Shown here: positions 54,509-64,000 of the stretch, piece by piece
Layout: each line of letters starts with the position of its first letter
How positions within the stretch are numbered: position 1 is the stretch's first letter
Assembly (NCBI RefSeq): GCF_001005825.1
Contig: NZ_LBHV01000001.1
Span: 620,001 to 684,000 of the forward strand
Length of the DNA stretch: 64,000 nucleotides
Direction of reading: 5' to 3'
Source: Rhizobium sp. LC145
GTDB taxonomy: Bacteria; Pseudomonadota; Alphaproteobacteria; Rhizobiales; Rhizobiaceae
The notes under the pieces: generated by a model
Told to the model about the DNA's origin: nothing
Databases searched by the model: none
What the model saw: the letters and a program-made list of their open reading frames with translations, nothing else
Translations under genes and position numbers: made by a program

Positions 54509-55855
54509 ATGATTTCAAAGATTCTCATAGCCAATCGCGGCGAAATCGCGCTCCGGGTGCTTCGCGCCTGCAAGGAGCTCGGCATCGCCACCGTCGCCGT
54601 CCACTCGACGGCAGACAGTGACGCCATGCATGTGCGCCTCGCCGACGAGAGCGTCTGCATCGGCCCGCCGCCCTCGCGCGACAGCTATCTCAACATCCAC
54701 CAGATTGTCGCTGCCTGCGAGATCACCGGCGCGGATGCCGTGCATCCGGGCTACGGCTTCCTGTCGGAGAACGCTAAGTTCGCGGATATCCTCGATGCCC
54801 ACGGCATCACCTTCATCGGCCCGACGGCCGAGCATATCCGTCTCATGGGCGACAAGATCACCGCCAAGCAGACCGCTCAGGAGCTCGGCATTCCCGTGGT
54901 TCCGGGCTCCGACGGTGAAGTGAAGCCCGAAAACGCCCTTGAGATCGCCCGCGAGATCGGCTTCCCAGTCCTCATCAAGGCGACCGCCGGCGGCGGCGGA
55001 CGCGGCATGAAGGTCGCCAAGACTGAAGCCGACCTCGAGGAAGCCGTCTCGACGGCCCGTTCCGAGGCGCTCGCCGCCTTCGGCAACGACGCCGTCTACA
55101 TGGAAAAGTACCTCGGCAAGCCGCGCCATATCGAAATCCAGGTGGTCGGCGATGGCGAAGGCAATGCCATCCATCTCGGCGAACGCGACTGCTCGCTGCA
55201 GCGCCGCCACCAGAAGGTCTGGGAAGAAGCCAATTCGCCGGCTCTCAACGTCGAGCAGCGCATGAAGATCGGCCAGATCTGCGCCGATGCCATGATGAAG
55301 CTGAAATATCGCGGCGCCGGAACCATCGAGTTTCTCTACGAAAACGGCGAGTTCTATTTCATCGAGATGAACACCCGCCTGCAGGTGGAGCACCCGATCA
55401 CCGAGGCGATCACCGGCATCGACCTGGTGCATGAGCAGATCCGCGTCGCTTCCGGCGGCGGGCTTTCGGTGAAGCAGGAAGACATAAGCTTCCAGGGCCA
55501 TGCCATCGAATGCCGCATCAATGCCGAGGACCCGCGCACCTTCGTGCCCTCCCCCGGCACGATCACGCATTTCCATGCTCCAGGCGGACTTGGCGTGCGC
55601 GTCGATTCAGGGGTCTATGCGGGCTACCGCATTCCGCCTTATTATGACAGCCTGATCGGCAAGCTGATCGTCCATGGCCGCACGCGCGTCGAATGCATGA
55701 TGCGGCTGCGCCGCGTGCTCGACGAATTCGTCGTCGATGGCGTCAAGACGACGTTGCCGCTCTTCCAGGACCTGGTCTCGAACCAGGATATCGCCAACGG
55801 CGATTACGATATCCATTGGCTTGAGAATTATCTGGCCGATAGCAAGGCGCACTGA
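54509..55855 (+). CDS. accC: Biotin carboxylase subunit of acetyl-CoA carboxylase
   Basis: ATP-dependent carboxylation of biotin on AccB, 448 aa. The N-terminus [20 protein letters not shown] is diagnostic, the ATP-grasp glycine-rich loop [15 protein letters not shown] lies near 159-173, and the catalytic region [14 protein letters not shown] near 287-300. Start at 54509 is set by similarity and by the short gap after accB; the frame is open 19 codons earlier, within accB. Confidence 0.98.
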   Translation: MISKILIANRGEIALRVLRACKELGIATVAVHSTADSDAMHVRLADESVCIGPPPSRDSYLNIHQIVAACEITGADAVHPGYGFLSENAKFADILDAHGITFIGPTAEHIRLMGDKITAKQTAQELGIPVVPGSDGEVKPENALEIAREIGFPVLIKATAGGGGRGMKVAKTEADLEEAVSTARSEALAAFGNDAVYMEKYLGKPRHIEIQVVGDGEGNAIHLGERDCSLQRRHQKVWEEANSPALNVEQRMKIGQICADAMMKLKYRGAGTIEFLYENGEFYFIEMNTRLQVEHPITEAITGIDLVHEQIRVASGGGLSVKQEDISFQGHAIECRINAEDPRTFVPSPGTITHFHAPGGLGVRVDSGVYAGYRIPPYYDSLIGKLIVHGRTRVECMMRLRRVLDEFVVDGVKTTLPLFQDLVSNQDIANGDYDIHWLENYLADSKAH

Positions 55856-55876
55856 AGACGCGCATCAAGGAGAGCC

Positions 55877-56494
55877 ATGGGAGGGCGACGCGGCAGATAT
55901 TATCCGGCAATTACCCCTGAGGTCCTGTTGCGCGCCTATTCCATTGGCCTCTTCCCGATGGCTGAATCAGCCGACGATCCGGAAATCTTCTGGGTCGAAC
56001 CGGAAGTACGCGGCATCCTGCCGCTCGATGCCTTCCACATCTCCAAGAGCCTGGCAAAGGCGATCCGCAAGAAACCTTTCGACATACGCGTCGACACGGC
56101 CTTCGACCAGGTGATCGCCGCCTGCGCGGAGCCGGCGGAAGACCGTCCGAGCACCTGGATCAATTCCACGATCCGCAAGCTCTATTCCGAGCTGCACGGC
56201 ATGGGTCATGCCCACAGCGTCGAGGCCTGGGAGGGCGAAAACCTGGTCGGCGGTCTTTACGGAGTGTCGCTCGGCTCCGTCTTCTTCGGCGAGAGCATGT
56301 TTTCCAGGCGCACCAATGCCTCCAAGGTCTGCCTCGTGCACCTGGTGGAACTGCTGAGGGCAAGGGGCTTCACCCTGCTCGATACGCAATTCACCACGGA
56401 GCATTTGAAGACCTTCGGCGCGATCGATATTCCCAAGGAGGAATATCTCAAGCTGCTGAAGGCGGCGGTCGATCCGCCGCATCTGAAGTTTTAG
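55877..56494 (+). CDS. aat: Leucyl/phenylalanyl-tRNA-protein transferase
   Basis: Adds Leu or Phe from tRNA to N-terminal Arg/Lys, marking proteins for ClpS-ClpAP degradation; 205 aa. Conserved blocks are [20 protein letters not shown] (about 20-39), [11 protein letters not shown] (about 112-122) and [15 protein letters not shown] (about 130-144). It follows accC by 21 bp and ends only four bases from the converging DUF2155 gene, so no terminator separates them. Confidence 0.96.
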   Translation: MGGRRGRYYPAITPEVLLRAYSIGLFPMAESADDPEIFWVEPEVRGILPLDAFHISKSLAKAIRKKPFDIRVDTAFDQVIAACAEPAEDRPSTWINSTIRKLYSELHGMGHAHSVEAWEGENLVGGLYGVSLGSVFFGESMFSRRTNASKVCLVHLVELLRARGFTLLDTQFTTEHLKTFGAIDIPKEEYLKLLKAAVDPPHLKF

Positions 56495-56498
56495 GCAA

Positions 56499-56930
56499 TC
56501 AATTCGTGGGCGACGGCGCCGGCACTTCGGACTGCGGCTTGCAGCCGGTCAGCCATACGTCATAGATCGGATGCTCCACGGCGTTCAGGCCGGGGCTGTC
56601 GGCGAACATCCAGCCGGTGAAGATGCGGCGGATCTTGCGGTCGAGCGTGATCTCGTCCACTTCCACGAAGGCATCGATCTTCTGAGCCTCGGATTCGTCG
56701 CGCGAATAGCAGACCTTCGGCGTCACCTGGAGGGCGCCGTATTGCACCGTCTCATCTATATAGACATCGAAAGTGGTAATGCGGCCGGTGATCTTGTCGA
56801 TGCCCGCGAAAACTGCAACCGGATTGTTGATGCGTTCCGCCGAAGCACTTCCCGCCGCCAGAGCCGAAGCCACGATCGCGAATACGGCTCCGGTCAGTTT
56901 GCGCGCAGAAACCTTCATAGATCTCATCAT
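56499..56930 (-). CDS. DUF2155 exported protein
   Basis: A 143-aa protein with a signal peptide (about 1-31, ending AGSASA). The mature part matches DUF2155: VAVFAGIDKITGRITTFDVY, PKVCYSRD and IFTGWMFADSPGLNAVEHPI, then VWLTGC. Two cysteines (in KVCYS and LTGC) may form a disulfide. The family is restricted largely to alphaproteobacteria and has no known function. It lies after NDUFA12 on the same strand, an arrangement I recall from other rhizobia. Confidence 0.9.
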   Translation of the reverse strand: MMRSMKVSARKLTGAVFAIVASALAAGSASAERINNPVAVFAGIDKITGRITTFDVYIDETVQYGALQVTPKVCYSRDESEAQKIDAFVEVDEITLDRKIRRIFTGWMFADSPGLNAVEHPIYDVWLTGCKPQSEVPAPSPTN

Positions 56931-57000
56931 GTTTCCCGTTTCGACAATCCTGCGGATGCCGGCCTAGATTGCGATTGTGGCCAAAACAGGTGGCTTGCGA

Positions 57001-57399
57001 TCAGTTGCCCGGGGTCCAGGCGTCGTAATCCCCGGTAACGCGAGCGCGCTCGCCGGTTGCGGCAAGCGAGCCCTTGGGACGATAGGCAAAAGGTGTGCCG
57101 GTGGCATTTTCGACGTGCGGCTTCTGCCACTCGCGCGGCTTGTAAGCCTCCGCCGAGGGCGGAACATCGGTGCGGTAATGCATCCAGCCGTGCCAGCCGG
57201 CCGGGATGGCGGAAGCTTCCGCATAACCCTTGTAGACGACCCAGCGCTTCGGCTTGCCCCAGGATGTCATAGGCCCTTCGTAATAGACATTGCCAAGCTC
57301 GTCTTCGCCAACCTTCTTGCCATGACGCCAGGTGAAGAAGCGGGTGCCGAGTGTCTGTCCGTTCCACCAGGTGAAAATCTGCAGCAGGAGATTTTTCAT
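57001..57399 (-). CDS. NDUFA12-family complex I accessory subunit
   Basis: A homologue of the mitochondrial B17.2/NDUFA12 subunit of NADH:ubiquinone oxidoreductase, 132 aa. The pattern WNGQTLGTRFFTWRHGKKVG then DELGNVYYEGPMTSWGKPKR and GWHGWMHYRTDVPPS is characteristic. It binds the peripheral arm near NDUFS6 in alphaproteobacterial and mitochondrial complex I. I start at the ATG at 57399, preceded by GGAAAAGAC; a second ATG lies eight codons upstream. Its neighbour DUF2155 follows after about 70 bp. Confidence 0.93.
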   Translation of the reverse strand: MKNLLLQIFTWWNGQTLGTRFFTWRHGKKVGEDELGNVYYEGPMTSWGKPKRWVVYKGYAEASAIPAGWHGWMHYRTDVPPSAEAYKPREWQKPHVENATGTPFAYRPKGSLAATGERARVTGDYDAWTPGN

Positions 57400-57509
57400 G
57401 TCTTTTCCGTCGACTTTGGGCATGATGACAGCGAAATTTCGAGATCGCCACGTAACCCGCTTATGCTACCTGACGTGCCCGATGTCCAGTGTTTCCGATG
57501 CCGCGGCGC

Positions 57510-57971
57510 CTATTTGAGCTTCATCTTGAAGCTGAAATGGCTCTTGGCGAAACCCAACCGCTCATAGAAGCGGTGAGCATCCACACGGGCCATATTGGAG
57601 GAAAGCTGCACCAGGCGGCAATCGCGACGCCTCGCCTCTTCGACCGCATGGCGAATCATCTGCGCGCCGATCCCTCTTCCGCGCATATCCTCACGCGTCT
57701 GCACCGCTTCGATGATCATGGAGAGCGATCCCCTGCCCGTCAGCGTGCGATTGAAAAGGATCTGGAAGGTGCCCACCACCTCGCCCGCCAGTTCGGCCAC
57801 GAAGAGCTGTTCGTTTTGCGAGGCGTCGATGACATGAAAAGCGCGGAGATAGTCTTCGAATGCCTCAGGATCGGTGGTGTCGCCATGTCCGCCGACCGCA
57901 TCGGCGGCGAAGATCGCAATCAGGGCGGGCAGATCGGCGTCCCGCGCCCTGCGGATCAAGAGATCAGCCAT
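57510..57971 (-). CDS. GNAT-family N-acetyltransferase (first of a tandem pair)
   Basis: A 153-aa acetyltransferase with the acetyl-CoA-binding motif A REDMRGRGIGAQMIRHAVEE (about 94-113) and motif B YERLGFAKSHF near the C-terminus. The substrate is unknown. It starts directly after the stop of the second GNAT gene (TGAATG), so the two are translationally coupled and share one transcript. The two proteins are related in fold but not obviously recent duplicates. Confidence 0.9.
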   Translation of the reverse strand: MADLLIRRARDADLPALIAIFAADAVGGHGDTTDPEAFEDYLRAFHVIDASQNEQLFVAELAGEVVGTFQILFNRTLTGRGSLSMIIEAVQTREDMRGRGIGAQMIRHAVEEARRRDCRLVQLSSNMARVDAHRFYERLGFAKSHFSFKMKLK

Positions 57972-58478
57972 TCAGAGCCCCACCAGCCGTTTTTCCATGA
58001 TGATCGCCGGCAGGCCGGAATTGGGCGCGCCCCACTCCTCCATGCGGTCCACCTCAGTGAAGCCTAGCCTCTCGTAAAAAGATTGCGCGCGGGTATTTTG
58101 AAGCGCCACCTCGACCCGCATGATTTCAGCACCCGGAAAGCAGGTCTCGAGTTCGGCAAAGATATCCCGCCCTATGCCTTCATTCTGGCAGGACGGCTTC
58201 ACGTAGAGCTGGTGCAGCATCGCCGTCTTCGCCATCTTGGGATACATGGCGGCATAACCGATGCCGCCTATTTCCTTGCCATTATCGGCCACCAGAAACT
58301 CTCCATCCTTCTTGATAATTCGGGCGCGGATCGCGCTCGCCGAGTTCCAGCCGTCGATCATCCGCTGGACCTGCGGCGCCCCGTAAAACGGATCGTAGGC
58401 CGCATGGAAGGTCTCCGCCAGAAGGGCGCGGATTTTCTCCGCGTCCTCTTCGCCGGCGGTGCGAATGAAGTAGACCAA
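57972..58478 (-). CDS. GNAT-family N-acetyltransferase (second of a tandem pair)
   Basis: A 168-aa acetyltransferase. Motif A reads VKPSCQNEGIGRDIFAELET (about 92-111), and motif B FYERLGFTEVDRMEEWG follows. It has the acidic N-terminal part typical of the family. It is 35 bp downstream of gatB and immediately upstream of its partner. Substrate unknown. Confidence 0.9.
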   Translation of the reverse strand: MVYFIRTAGEEDAEKIRALLAETFHAAYDPFYGAPQVQRMIDGWNSASAIRARIIKKDGEFLVADNGKEIGGIGYAAMYPKMAKTAMLHQLYVKPSCQNEGIGRDIFAELETCFPGAEIMRVEVALQNTRAQSFYERLGFTEVDRMEEWGAPNSGLPAIIMEKRLVGL

Positions 58479-58513
58479 GGCTTTCTCCCTGCCACATCGA
58501 CAATCGATGCGGG

Positions 58514-60016
58514 TTATTCCTCGATGCCCAGTTTCGCCTTGACGAGCGCCTGGACGGCTTGCGGATTGGCCTTGCCGCCGGTCGCCTTCATCACTTGGCC
58601 GACGAACCAGCCGGCAAGCGTCGGCTTTGCCTTCACCTTGGCGACCTGGTCCGGATTGGCGGCGATGATCTCGTCCACGGCCTTCTCGATGGCGCCGGTA
58701 TCGGTCACCTGTTTCATGCCGCGCGTCTCGACGATTTCGGCAGGATCGCCGCCCTCGTTCCAGACGATCTCGAAAAGGTCCTTGGCGATCTTGCCGGAGA
58801 TGGTCTCCGCCTTGATGAGGTCGATGATGCCGCCGAGCTGGGCCGGCGAAACTGGAGTCTCTTCAATGCCTTTGCCGGATTTGTTCAAGGCGCCCAGCAA
58901 GTCGTTGATGACCCAGTTGGCGGCAGTCTTGCCGTCGCGGCCGGCTGCCACGGCCTCGAAATAGTCAGCGATCGCCTTTTCCGAGACCAGCACCGAGGCG
59001 TCGTAGACCGAAAGTCCGAGGTCGCGAACGAGGCGCTCCTTCTTTTCATCCGGCAGTTCCGGCAGGTCCTTTTTCAGCTCCTCGACAAAGGCATCGTCGA
59101 ACTCGAGCGGCAAGAGGTCCGGATCGGGGAAATAGCGGTAGTCGTGCGCCTCTTCCTTGGAGCGCATGGAGCGCGTCTCACCCTTGTTCGGGTCGAACAG
59201 CCGGGTTTCCTGATCGATCGTGCCGCCATCCTCCAGGATGGCGATTTGCCGGCGCGCCTCAAATTCGACGGCCTGGCCGATGAAGCGGATCGAGTTGACG
59301 TTCTTGATCTCGCATCGCGTGCCGAAGGCCTCGCCCGGACGGCGCACGGAAACGTTGACGTCGGCGCGCATGGAGCCCTCGTCCATGTTGCCGTCGCAGG
59401 TGCCGAGATAGCGCACGATCGAGCGCAGCTTGCTCATATAGGCCTTCGCCTCGTCCGCCGAACGCATGTCCGGCTTCGAGACGATTTCCATCAAAGCGAC
59501 GCCGGAACGGTTGAGATCGACGAAGGACATGGTCGGATGCTGGTCGTGCATCGACTTGCCCGCATCCTGCTCCAGGTGCAGGCGCTCGATGCCAATCTCG
59601 ATGTCCTCGAACTGGCCCTGACGGTCGGGGCCGAGCGAGATGGTGAGCTTGCCCTCGCCCACGATCGGGTCCTTGAACTGGGATATCTGGTATCCCTGCG
59701 GCAGGTCCGGATAGAAATAGTTCTTGCGGTCGAAGAGCGAACGCTTGTTGATCTGCGCCTTCAGGCCGAGACCGGTGCGCACGGCCTGCTTCACGCATTC
59801 CTCGTTGATGACGGGCAGCATGCCGGGCATGGCTGCGTCGACGAGCGAGACATTGGCGTTCGGAGCCTTGCCGAACTCGGTCGAAGCTCCGGAAAACAAC
59901 TTGGAATTGGAGAGGACCTGCGCATGCACCTCCATGCCGATGATGACTTCCCAGTCGCCGGTGGCGCCGGGAATCAGGCGTTTGGGATCGGGCGTGCGGA
60001 CGTCGACAATGGTCAT
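58514..60016 (-). CDS. gatB: Asp-tRNA(Asn)/Glu-tRNA(Gln) amidotransferase subunit B
   Basis: GatB of the GatCAB transamidase, which converts mischarged Glu-tRNA(Gln) (and Asp-tRNA(Asn)) to the correct amide; 500 aa. The cradle domain begins with [20 protein letters not shown] (about 22-41), and [15 protein letters not shown] lies near 110. The helical and YqeY-like C-terminal domains (about 310-500) include [18 protein letters not shown]. Start at 60016 is preferred over an upstream in-frame start for the typical N-terminus. gatA and gatC are not in the window. Confidence 0.97.
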   Translation of the reverse strand: MTIVDVRTPDPKRLIPGATGDWEVIIGMEVHAQVLSNSKLFSGASTEFGKAPNANVSLVDAAMPGMLPVINEECVKQAVRTGLGLKAQINKRSLFDRKNYFYPDLPQGYQISQFKDPIVGEGKLTISLGPDRQGQFEDIEIGIERLHLEQDAGKSMHDQHPTMSFVDLNRSGVALMEIVSKPDMRSADEAKAYMSKLRSIVRYLGTCDGNMDEGSMRADVNVSVRRPGEAFGTRCEIKNVNSIRFIGQAVEFEARRQIAILEDGGTIDQETRLFDPNKGETRSMRSKEEAHDYRYFPDPDLLPLEFDDAFVEELKKDLPELPDEKKERLVRDLGLSVYDASVLVSEKAIADYFEAVAAGRDGKTAANWVINDLLGALNKSGKGIEETPVSPAQLGGIIDLIKAETISGKIAKDLFEIVWNEGGDPAEIVETRGMKQVTDTGAIEKAVDEIIAANPDQVAKVKAKPTLAGWFVGQVMKATGGKANPQAVQALVKAKLGIEE

Positions 60017-60199
60017 CTTGTGCTCTTTGTGTGATGCAGCGTGTTTGCTGTTGAGGTAGAACAAATGAATGCGTGGCGCAAGCTTCGCCGCCGCCGTGCA
60101 ACCACTGAAGCCCTGCCAAATCTACTCAAAATTGCCATTATTGCGGCGGCATGAACCAGCCGGTTCAATTCAACAACGAACAAATCCGTCAGCCACAGA

Positions 60200-62839
60200 A
60201 TGTCCACGCAAGATCACTCCCCGGCACCGCCAATGGAATCGATGGATACCGCCCCCTCCCCGGACGAGCTTCCTCCCAGATCGTCGCTGGCGGCATTCTT
60301 TATGCGCTTTCGCGTTTACCTGACATCCGCCGCAGTCATAGCGATCTTCGTTCTCATGGCGGTCGCCATCTACAGGCTGACGGAAGAAGTGCGCTACGAC
60401 GACGTGGTCGCCGCGCTCGCGGACACGAGCTGGACATCGATCGGGCTGGCGATCCTGTTTACCGCGCTCAGCTTCGCCGCGCTCACCTGTTACGACATCA
60501 ACGCGCTGGACTATATCGGCAAGAAGCTGCCGCTCGCGACCGTGGCGATGACCGGCTTCAGCGCCTATGCCATCGGCAACACGGCCGGTTTCGGCGCGCT
60601 GAGCGGTGGCGCGATCCGCCTGCGGGCCTATTCGCGACTGGGGCTCTCGCCGGGCGATATCAGCCGGGTCATCGCCTTCGTCACGCTATCCTTCGGGCTT
60701 GGCCTGCTTGCCGTTGCGAGCCTCTCCACGCTCGTCGTCGCGCCGCGTCTCGCCTCTATCCTGGCGATCGATGCCGATTGGCTGCGCGCCGGCGCGTTGG
60801 CCGTGGTGGCTCTGCTCGCCCTGCTGCTCGTTTTCGGACGCGACGGCCGCGCCGTCACGCTCGGCCGCCTCAGCCTGCGCCTTCCCGATACGCGCACCTC
60901 GTCGCGGCAATTTCTGGTTTCCGCCTTCGACATCGCGGCCTCGGCCTCCGTGCTCTACGTTCTGCTGCCGGAAACGCATGTCGGCTGGCCGACCTTCTTC
61001 GCAATCTATGCCGCCGCCGTCGGTCTCGGTGTGCTCAGCCACGTTCCGGCGGGGCTCGGGGTCTTCGAGACGGTCATCATCGCTGGTCTTGGCAATACAA
61101 TCAGCATCGACGTCCTGCTCGGAAGTCTGGTCCTCTATCGCCTCGTCTATCACGTCCTGCCGCTGATCCTGGCGATCGGACTGGTCCTCGTTTCGGAAGT
61201 CCGGCAGCTCGCCTCCCATCCGATGGTGGCAGGCATGGGCCAGATCGGCGTCCGCCTGGCGCCGCCTCTGCTCTCGACGCTCTGCCTCATCCTCGGCGCG
61301 ATGCTGATCTTTTCCAGCGTGACGCCGACGCCCGACACGAACCTGGATTTCCTCTCCGACCTCCTGCCCCTGCCGATCGTCGAGGGCGCTCACTTCCTCG
61401 CCAGCCTGCTGGGACTGGTGCTCGTCATCTCGTCGAGAGGCATTGCCCAGCGTCTCGACGGCGCCTGGTGGGTCTCGGTCGTCGGTGCCGCCGCCGCGCT
61501 GGTGCTCTCGCTTATCAAGGCCGTTGCGGTCTTCGAGGCGTTGCTGCTTGCGCTCTTCATCGGCGCCATGCTGTTGAACGGCAAACTCTTCACGCGGCAT
61601 GCCTCCCTGCTCAGGCAGGCACTGAGCCCTTCCTGGCTGGCGGCCACGGCAGTGATTGCCGTCGGCGCCGTCGCGATCCTCCTGTTCGTCTACCGCGATA
61701 CGCAATACAGCCATGATCTCTGGTGGCAGTTTGAGTTCATGGAGGACGCGCCGCGAAGCCTGCGCGCCACCCTCGGCGTCGTGGTCGCATCCACGGCCGT
61801 CGCCATTTTCAGCCTGCTTCGGCCAGTGGCATATCGGCCGGATACCCCGATCGCGGACGAACTTTCTCGGGCCACCGACATCGTCCGGCAACAGGACGTC
61901 GCCGATGCCAATCTCGTCCGCATGGGTGACAAGCGCCTGATGTTTTCGGAAAGCGGCAACACCTTCATCATGTACGGCATTCAGGGCCGTTCCTGGATCG
62001 CGTTTGCCGATCCGATTGGGCTGGAGGAAGAGATGGGCGAACTGGTCTGGCAATTCGTCGAAACGGCGCGCGGCGCCGGCGGACGCGCCGCCTTCTACCA
62101 GATCTCGCCCGCCATGCTTTCCTATTGCGCCGATGCCGGTTTGCGTGCGTTCAAGCTCGGCGAACTCGCCATCGTCGATCTCACGCGTTTCGAACTCAAG
62201 GGCGGAAAGCTCGCCAGCCTGCGCCAGTCCATCAGCCGCGGCGCGAGGGATGGCCTCGTGTTTTCCGTGGTGGAGATTCCCGACGTGCCGGCGATCTTGC
62301 CGGAACTGCAGGCGGTTTCCGACGCCTGGCTCGCGCATCACAATACACGCGAAAAGACGTTCTCGCTGGGCGCCTTCCGGGAGGACTACATCCTCTCGCA
62401 ACCGGTCGCCGTGCTGCGCCAGGAAGAGCGCATCATCGCCTTCGCGACATTGATGGTTACCGAGACGAGGAAGGAAGCGACCGTGGATCTGATGCGCTTC
62501 CTGCCCGAAGCGCCGCGCGGCGCGATGGATTTTCTGTTCGTCAGCATCATGCAGCACATGCGCGAGACCGGCTACGAGACCTTCAATCTCGGCATGGCGC
62601 CGCTCTCGGGCATGTCGAAGCGGGAGATAGCACCCGTGTGGGACCGCATCGGCAGCACTATTTATGAGCACGGGGAACGGTTCTACAACTTCAAGGGACT
62701 CAGAGCTTTCAAATCGAAGTTCCACCCGAGCTGGCAGCCGCGCTATTTCGCCGTGTCCGGCGGCACCGGCGCCCTGATGGCGCTGATGGACGTCACGCTG
62801 CTGATCGGCGGCGGCATCAGAGGAGTTGTCGGAAAATGA
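60200..62839 (+). CDS. lpiA: Phosphatidylglycerol lysyltransferase (LpiA/MprF)
   Basis: Synthesises lysyl-phosphatidylglycerol and flips it, lowering net negative charge of the inner membrane; linked to acid and cationic-peptide tolerance. 879 aa. The N-terminal half (about 35-560) has about 14 membrane segments with the flippase-type FGALSGGAIRLRAYSRLGLS region. The C-terminal catalytic domain (about 585-870) has FSESGNTFIMYGIQGRSWIA and MDFLFVSIMQHMRETGYETF. The start has no strong ribosome site. Its stop overlaps the next start by four bases (ATGA). Confidence 0.95.
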   Translation: MSTQDHSPAPPMESMDTAPSPDELPPRSSLAAFFMRFRVYLTSAAVIAIFVLMAVAIYRLTEEVRYDDVVAALADTSWTSIGLAILFTALSFAALTCYDINALDYIGKKLPLATVAMTGFSAYAIGNTAGFGALSGGAIRLRAYSRLGLSPGDISRVIAFVTLSFGLGLLAVASLSTLVVAPRLASILAIDADWLRAGALAVVALLALLLVFGRDGRAVTLGRLSLRLPDTRTSSRQFLVSAFDIAASASVLYVLLPETHVGWPTFFAIYAAAVGLGVLSHVPAGLGVFETVIIAGLGNTISIDVLLGSLVLYRLVYHVLPLILAIGLVLVSEVRQLASHPMVAGMGQIGVRLAPPLLSTLCLILGAMLIFSSVTPTPDTNLDFLSDLLPLPIVEGAHFLASLLGLVLVISSRGIAQRLDGAWWVSVVGAAAALVLSLIKAVAVFEALLLALFIGAMLLNGKLFTRHASLLRQALSPSWLAATAVIAVGAVAILLFVYRDTQYSHDLWWQFEFMEDAPRSLRATLGVVVASTAVAIFSLLRPVAYRPDTPIADELSRATDIVRQQDVADANLVRMGDKRLMFSESGNTFIMYGIQGRSWIAFADPIGLEEEMGELVWQFVETARGAGGRAAFYQISPAMLSYCADAGLRAFKLGELAIVDLTRFELKGGKLASLRQSISRGARDGLVFSVVEIPDVPAILPELQAVSDAWLAHHNTREKTFSLGAFREDYILSQPVAVLRQEERIIAFATLMVTETRKEATVDLMRFLPEAPRGAMDFLFVSIMQHMRETGYETFNLGMAPLSGMSKREIAPVWDRIGSTIYEHGERFYNFKGLRAFKSKFHPSWQPRYFAVSGGTGALMALMDVTLLIGGGIRGVVGK

Positions 62840-64000
62840 GACTTCGCCACGTCATGATGATGGTTAGCCTTATGGGCGCCACGGGCCTCGCCGGCACCCT
62901 TCACGCGCAGGAGCCGCCGAAATTCGATACCGGCATGATACCCTCGCAGCACATCTTCCTGCCGGATGGCGAGGCCGATGCCAGCGTCTTCCTGATATCC
63001 GATACCGCTGGCTGGAGTAACACCGACGAGCAGGAGGCCAAGGCTCTCGTCGAGAAGGGCGCTGCCGTGGTCGGCATCGATTTTCCCTCTTACCTCGCCG
63101 CGCTACGCAAGGACGATGGCGACTGCATCTACATGATTTCCGATGTGGAGGCACTCGCTCAGCAGATCCAGCGCGCCACCGGCAACAGCAGCTACCGGCC
63201 GCCTATCATCGCCGGAATTGGTGAAGGCGGAGCCTTGGCGCTCGCCATGATCGCCCAGAGCCCCGTGGCGACGATCGGCGAAGCGGTGGCGGTCGATCCG
63301 GCTGCCGGCATTCCGCTGACGAAACAGCTCTGCACTCCGGCCTCGAAGGAGCAGCGGGGCGACCGGATGGTCTACGGCCTGACCGATGGCGAACTGCCCG
63401 CGGGCGTCACGGTTCTGTTTTCCAAGAGCGCCGATCAGGACGGCCGGGACCATGTCGCGGCGCTGACGGCCGCGCACCCGGATATCGAGGTGCAGGATAT
63501 CGACGACGCGCCCGCGGATGCGCTTTTGCAGACGCTGAGCGATCGGGGCGAAGCATCGGGAGACGCCGACAACCCGCTCGGGCTTCCGCTGACCGTTCTC
63601 GAAACCGCGCCGAAATTCGACACCATGGCGGTGGTCTATTCCGGCGACGGCGGCTGGCGCGACATCGACAAGGAGATCGGCGGCGCGCTGCAATCCTCCG
63701 GCATCCCGACCGTGGGGGTGGATTCGCTTCGCTATTTCTGGTCGGAGCGCAAGCCCCAGGATGTAGCCGACGACCTGACCCGGATCATCGATACCTACCG
63801 CCATCAGTGGCATGTGAAGCACGTTCTCCTTGTCGGCTATTCCTTCGGCGCGGATGTTCTGCCCGCGACCTACAACCTACTTACCGACAAGGAAAAGCAG
63901 CATATCGCGCAGATTTCGCTGCTCGCCGTCTCGCACGAGGTCGACTACGAGGTCTCCGTGTCCGGCTGGCTCGGCGTAGCCGGCGACGGGTCGGCGGGCG
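62836..64000 (+). CDS. acvB: AcvB/VirJ-like periplasmic hydrolase (3'-truncated by window)
   Basis: At least 388 aa, incomplete at the window end. A signal peptide (about 1-22, ending LHAQ) is followed by two VirJ-type modules. The first has IAGIGEGGALALAMIAQSP, and the second begins MAVVYSGDGGWRDIDKEI (about 264) with the lipase nucleophile elbow GYSFGADVLP (about 335). AcvB of Agrobacterium is reported to hydrolyse lysyl-phosphatidylglycerol, and LpiA makes that lipid. The four-base overlap with lpiA shows a coupled operon. Confidence 0.93.
   Translation, partial: MRLRHVMMMVSLMGATGLAGTLHAQEPPKFDTGMIPSQHIFLPDGEADASVFLISDTAGWSNTDEQEAKALVEKGAAVVGIDFPSYLAALRKDDGDCIYMISDVEALAQQIQRATGNSSYRPPIIAGIGEGGALALAMIAQSPVATIGEAVAVDPAAGIPLTKQLCTPASKEQRGDRMVYGLTDGELPAGVTVLFSKSADQDGRDHVAALTAAHPDIEVQDIDDAPADALLQTLSDRGEASGDADNPLGLPLTVLETAPKFDTMAVVYSGDGGWRDIDKEIGGALQSSGIPTVGVDSLRYFWSERKPQDVADDLTRIIDTYRHQWHVKHVLLVGYSFGADVLPATYNLLTDKEKQHIAQISLLAVSHEVDYEVSVSGWLGVAGDGSAG

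Noticed and set aside
60151-61716. A 521-codon plus-strand frame over lpiA
   Set aside because: It is a frame shadow of the LpiA membrane domain, Arg/Pro-rich with no motif.

Overview
The window is GC-rich chromosomal DNA from an alphaproteobacterium, most likely of the Rhizobiaceae (Sinorhizobium/Ensifer, Rhizobium, Shinella or a close relative). The evidence is protein-level: adk sits between secY and rpsM where rpmJ lies in enterics, tuf is duplicated, RNase E carries a long charged insertion near its S1 domain, and NDUFA12, DUF2155, DUF982 and an LpiA/AcvB pair are present. No database search was possible.

Region 1 (1-20.3 kb). After a plus-strand LysR regulator and a bidirectional terminator comes one of the largest bacterial ribosomal-protein clusters, all on the minus strand. 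In transcription order it reads rpsL-rpsG-fusA-tuf, rpsJ-rplC-rplD-rplW-rplB-rpsS-rplV-rpsC-rplP-rpmC-rpsQ, rplN-rplX-rplE-rpsN-rpsH-rplF-rplR-rpsE-rpmD-rplO, secY-adk-rpsM-rpsK-rpoA-rplQ. This is the str-S10-spc-alpha order. The spacers hold promoters, terminator-like hairpins at the rpsQ/rplN and rplO/secY junctions, three tandem hairpins in rplR/rpsE, and an AGCGAATAG-type repeat between rpsM and rpsK.

Region 2 (20.3-35.7 kb). A lone plus-strand gene for a 98-99 aa protein of unknown function separates the str operon from a second minus-strand block: tuf copy 2, tRNA-Trp, secE-nusG-rplK-rplA-rplJ-rplL-rpoB-rpoC. An L10-type leader precedes rplJ and a double hairpin lies between rplL and rpoB. 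The two tuf genes encode identical proteins.

Region 3 (35.7-43.7 kb) is mixed: two small exported proteins (PepSY and HbpS-like), tRNA-Gly and tRNA-Tyr, rlmB, a DUF982 gene, a cysQ-like phosphatase, a VOC protein, a less GC-rich patch with two tiny membrane-protein ORFs beside tRNA-Thr, nadK, and a TetR regulator divergent from a Bcr/CflA-type efflux pump with a palindromic operator between them.

Region 4 (43.7-64 kb) is housekeeping: prfB with a programmed +1 frameshift, a class A penicillin-binding protein, an N-acetylmuramoyl-L-alanine amidase, rne with a structured leader, a DsbA-like protein, aroQ-accB-accC-aat, DUF2155, NDUFA12, two GNAT acetyltransferases, gatB, and the lpiA/mprF-acvB pair that runs off the end. 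No CRISPR array, rRNA gene, insertion sequence or prophage was seen. I found no clear new multi-gene system; the least explained items are the two tiny membrane ORFs and the regulatory RNA structures in the ribosomal-protein spacers.
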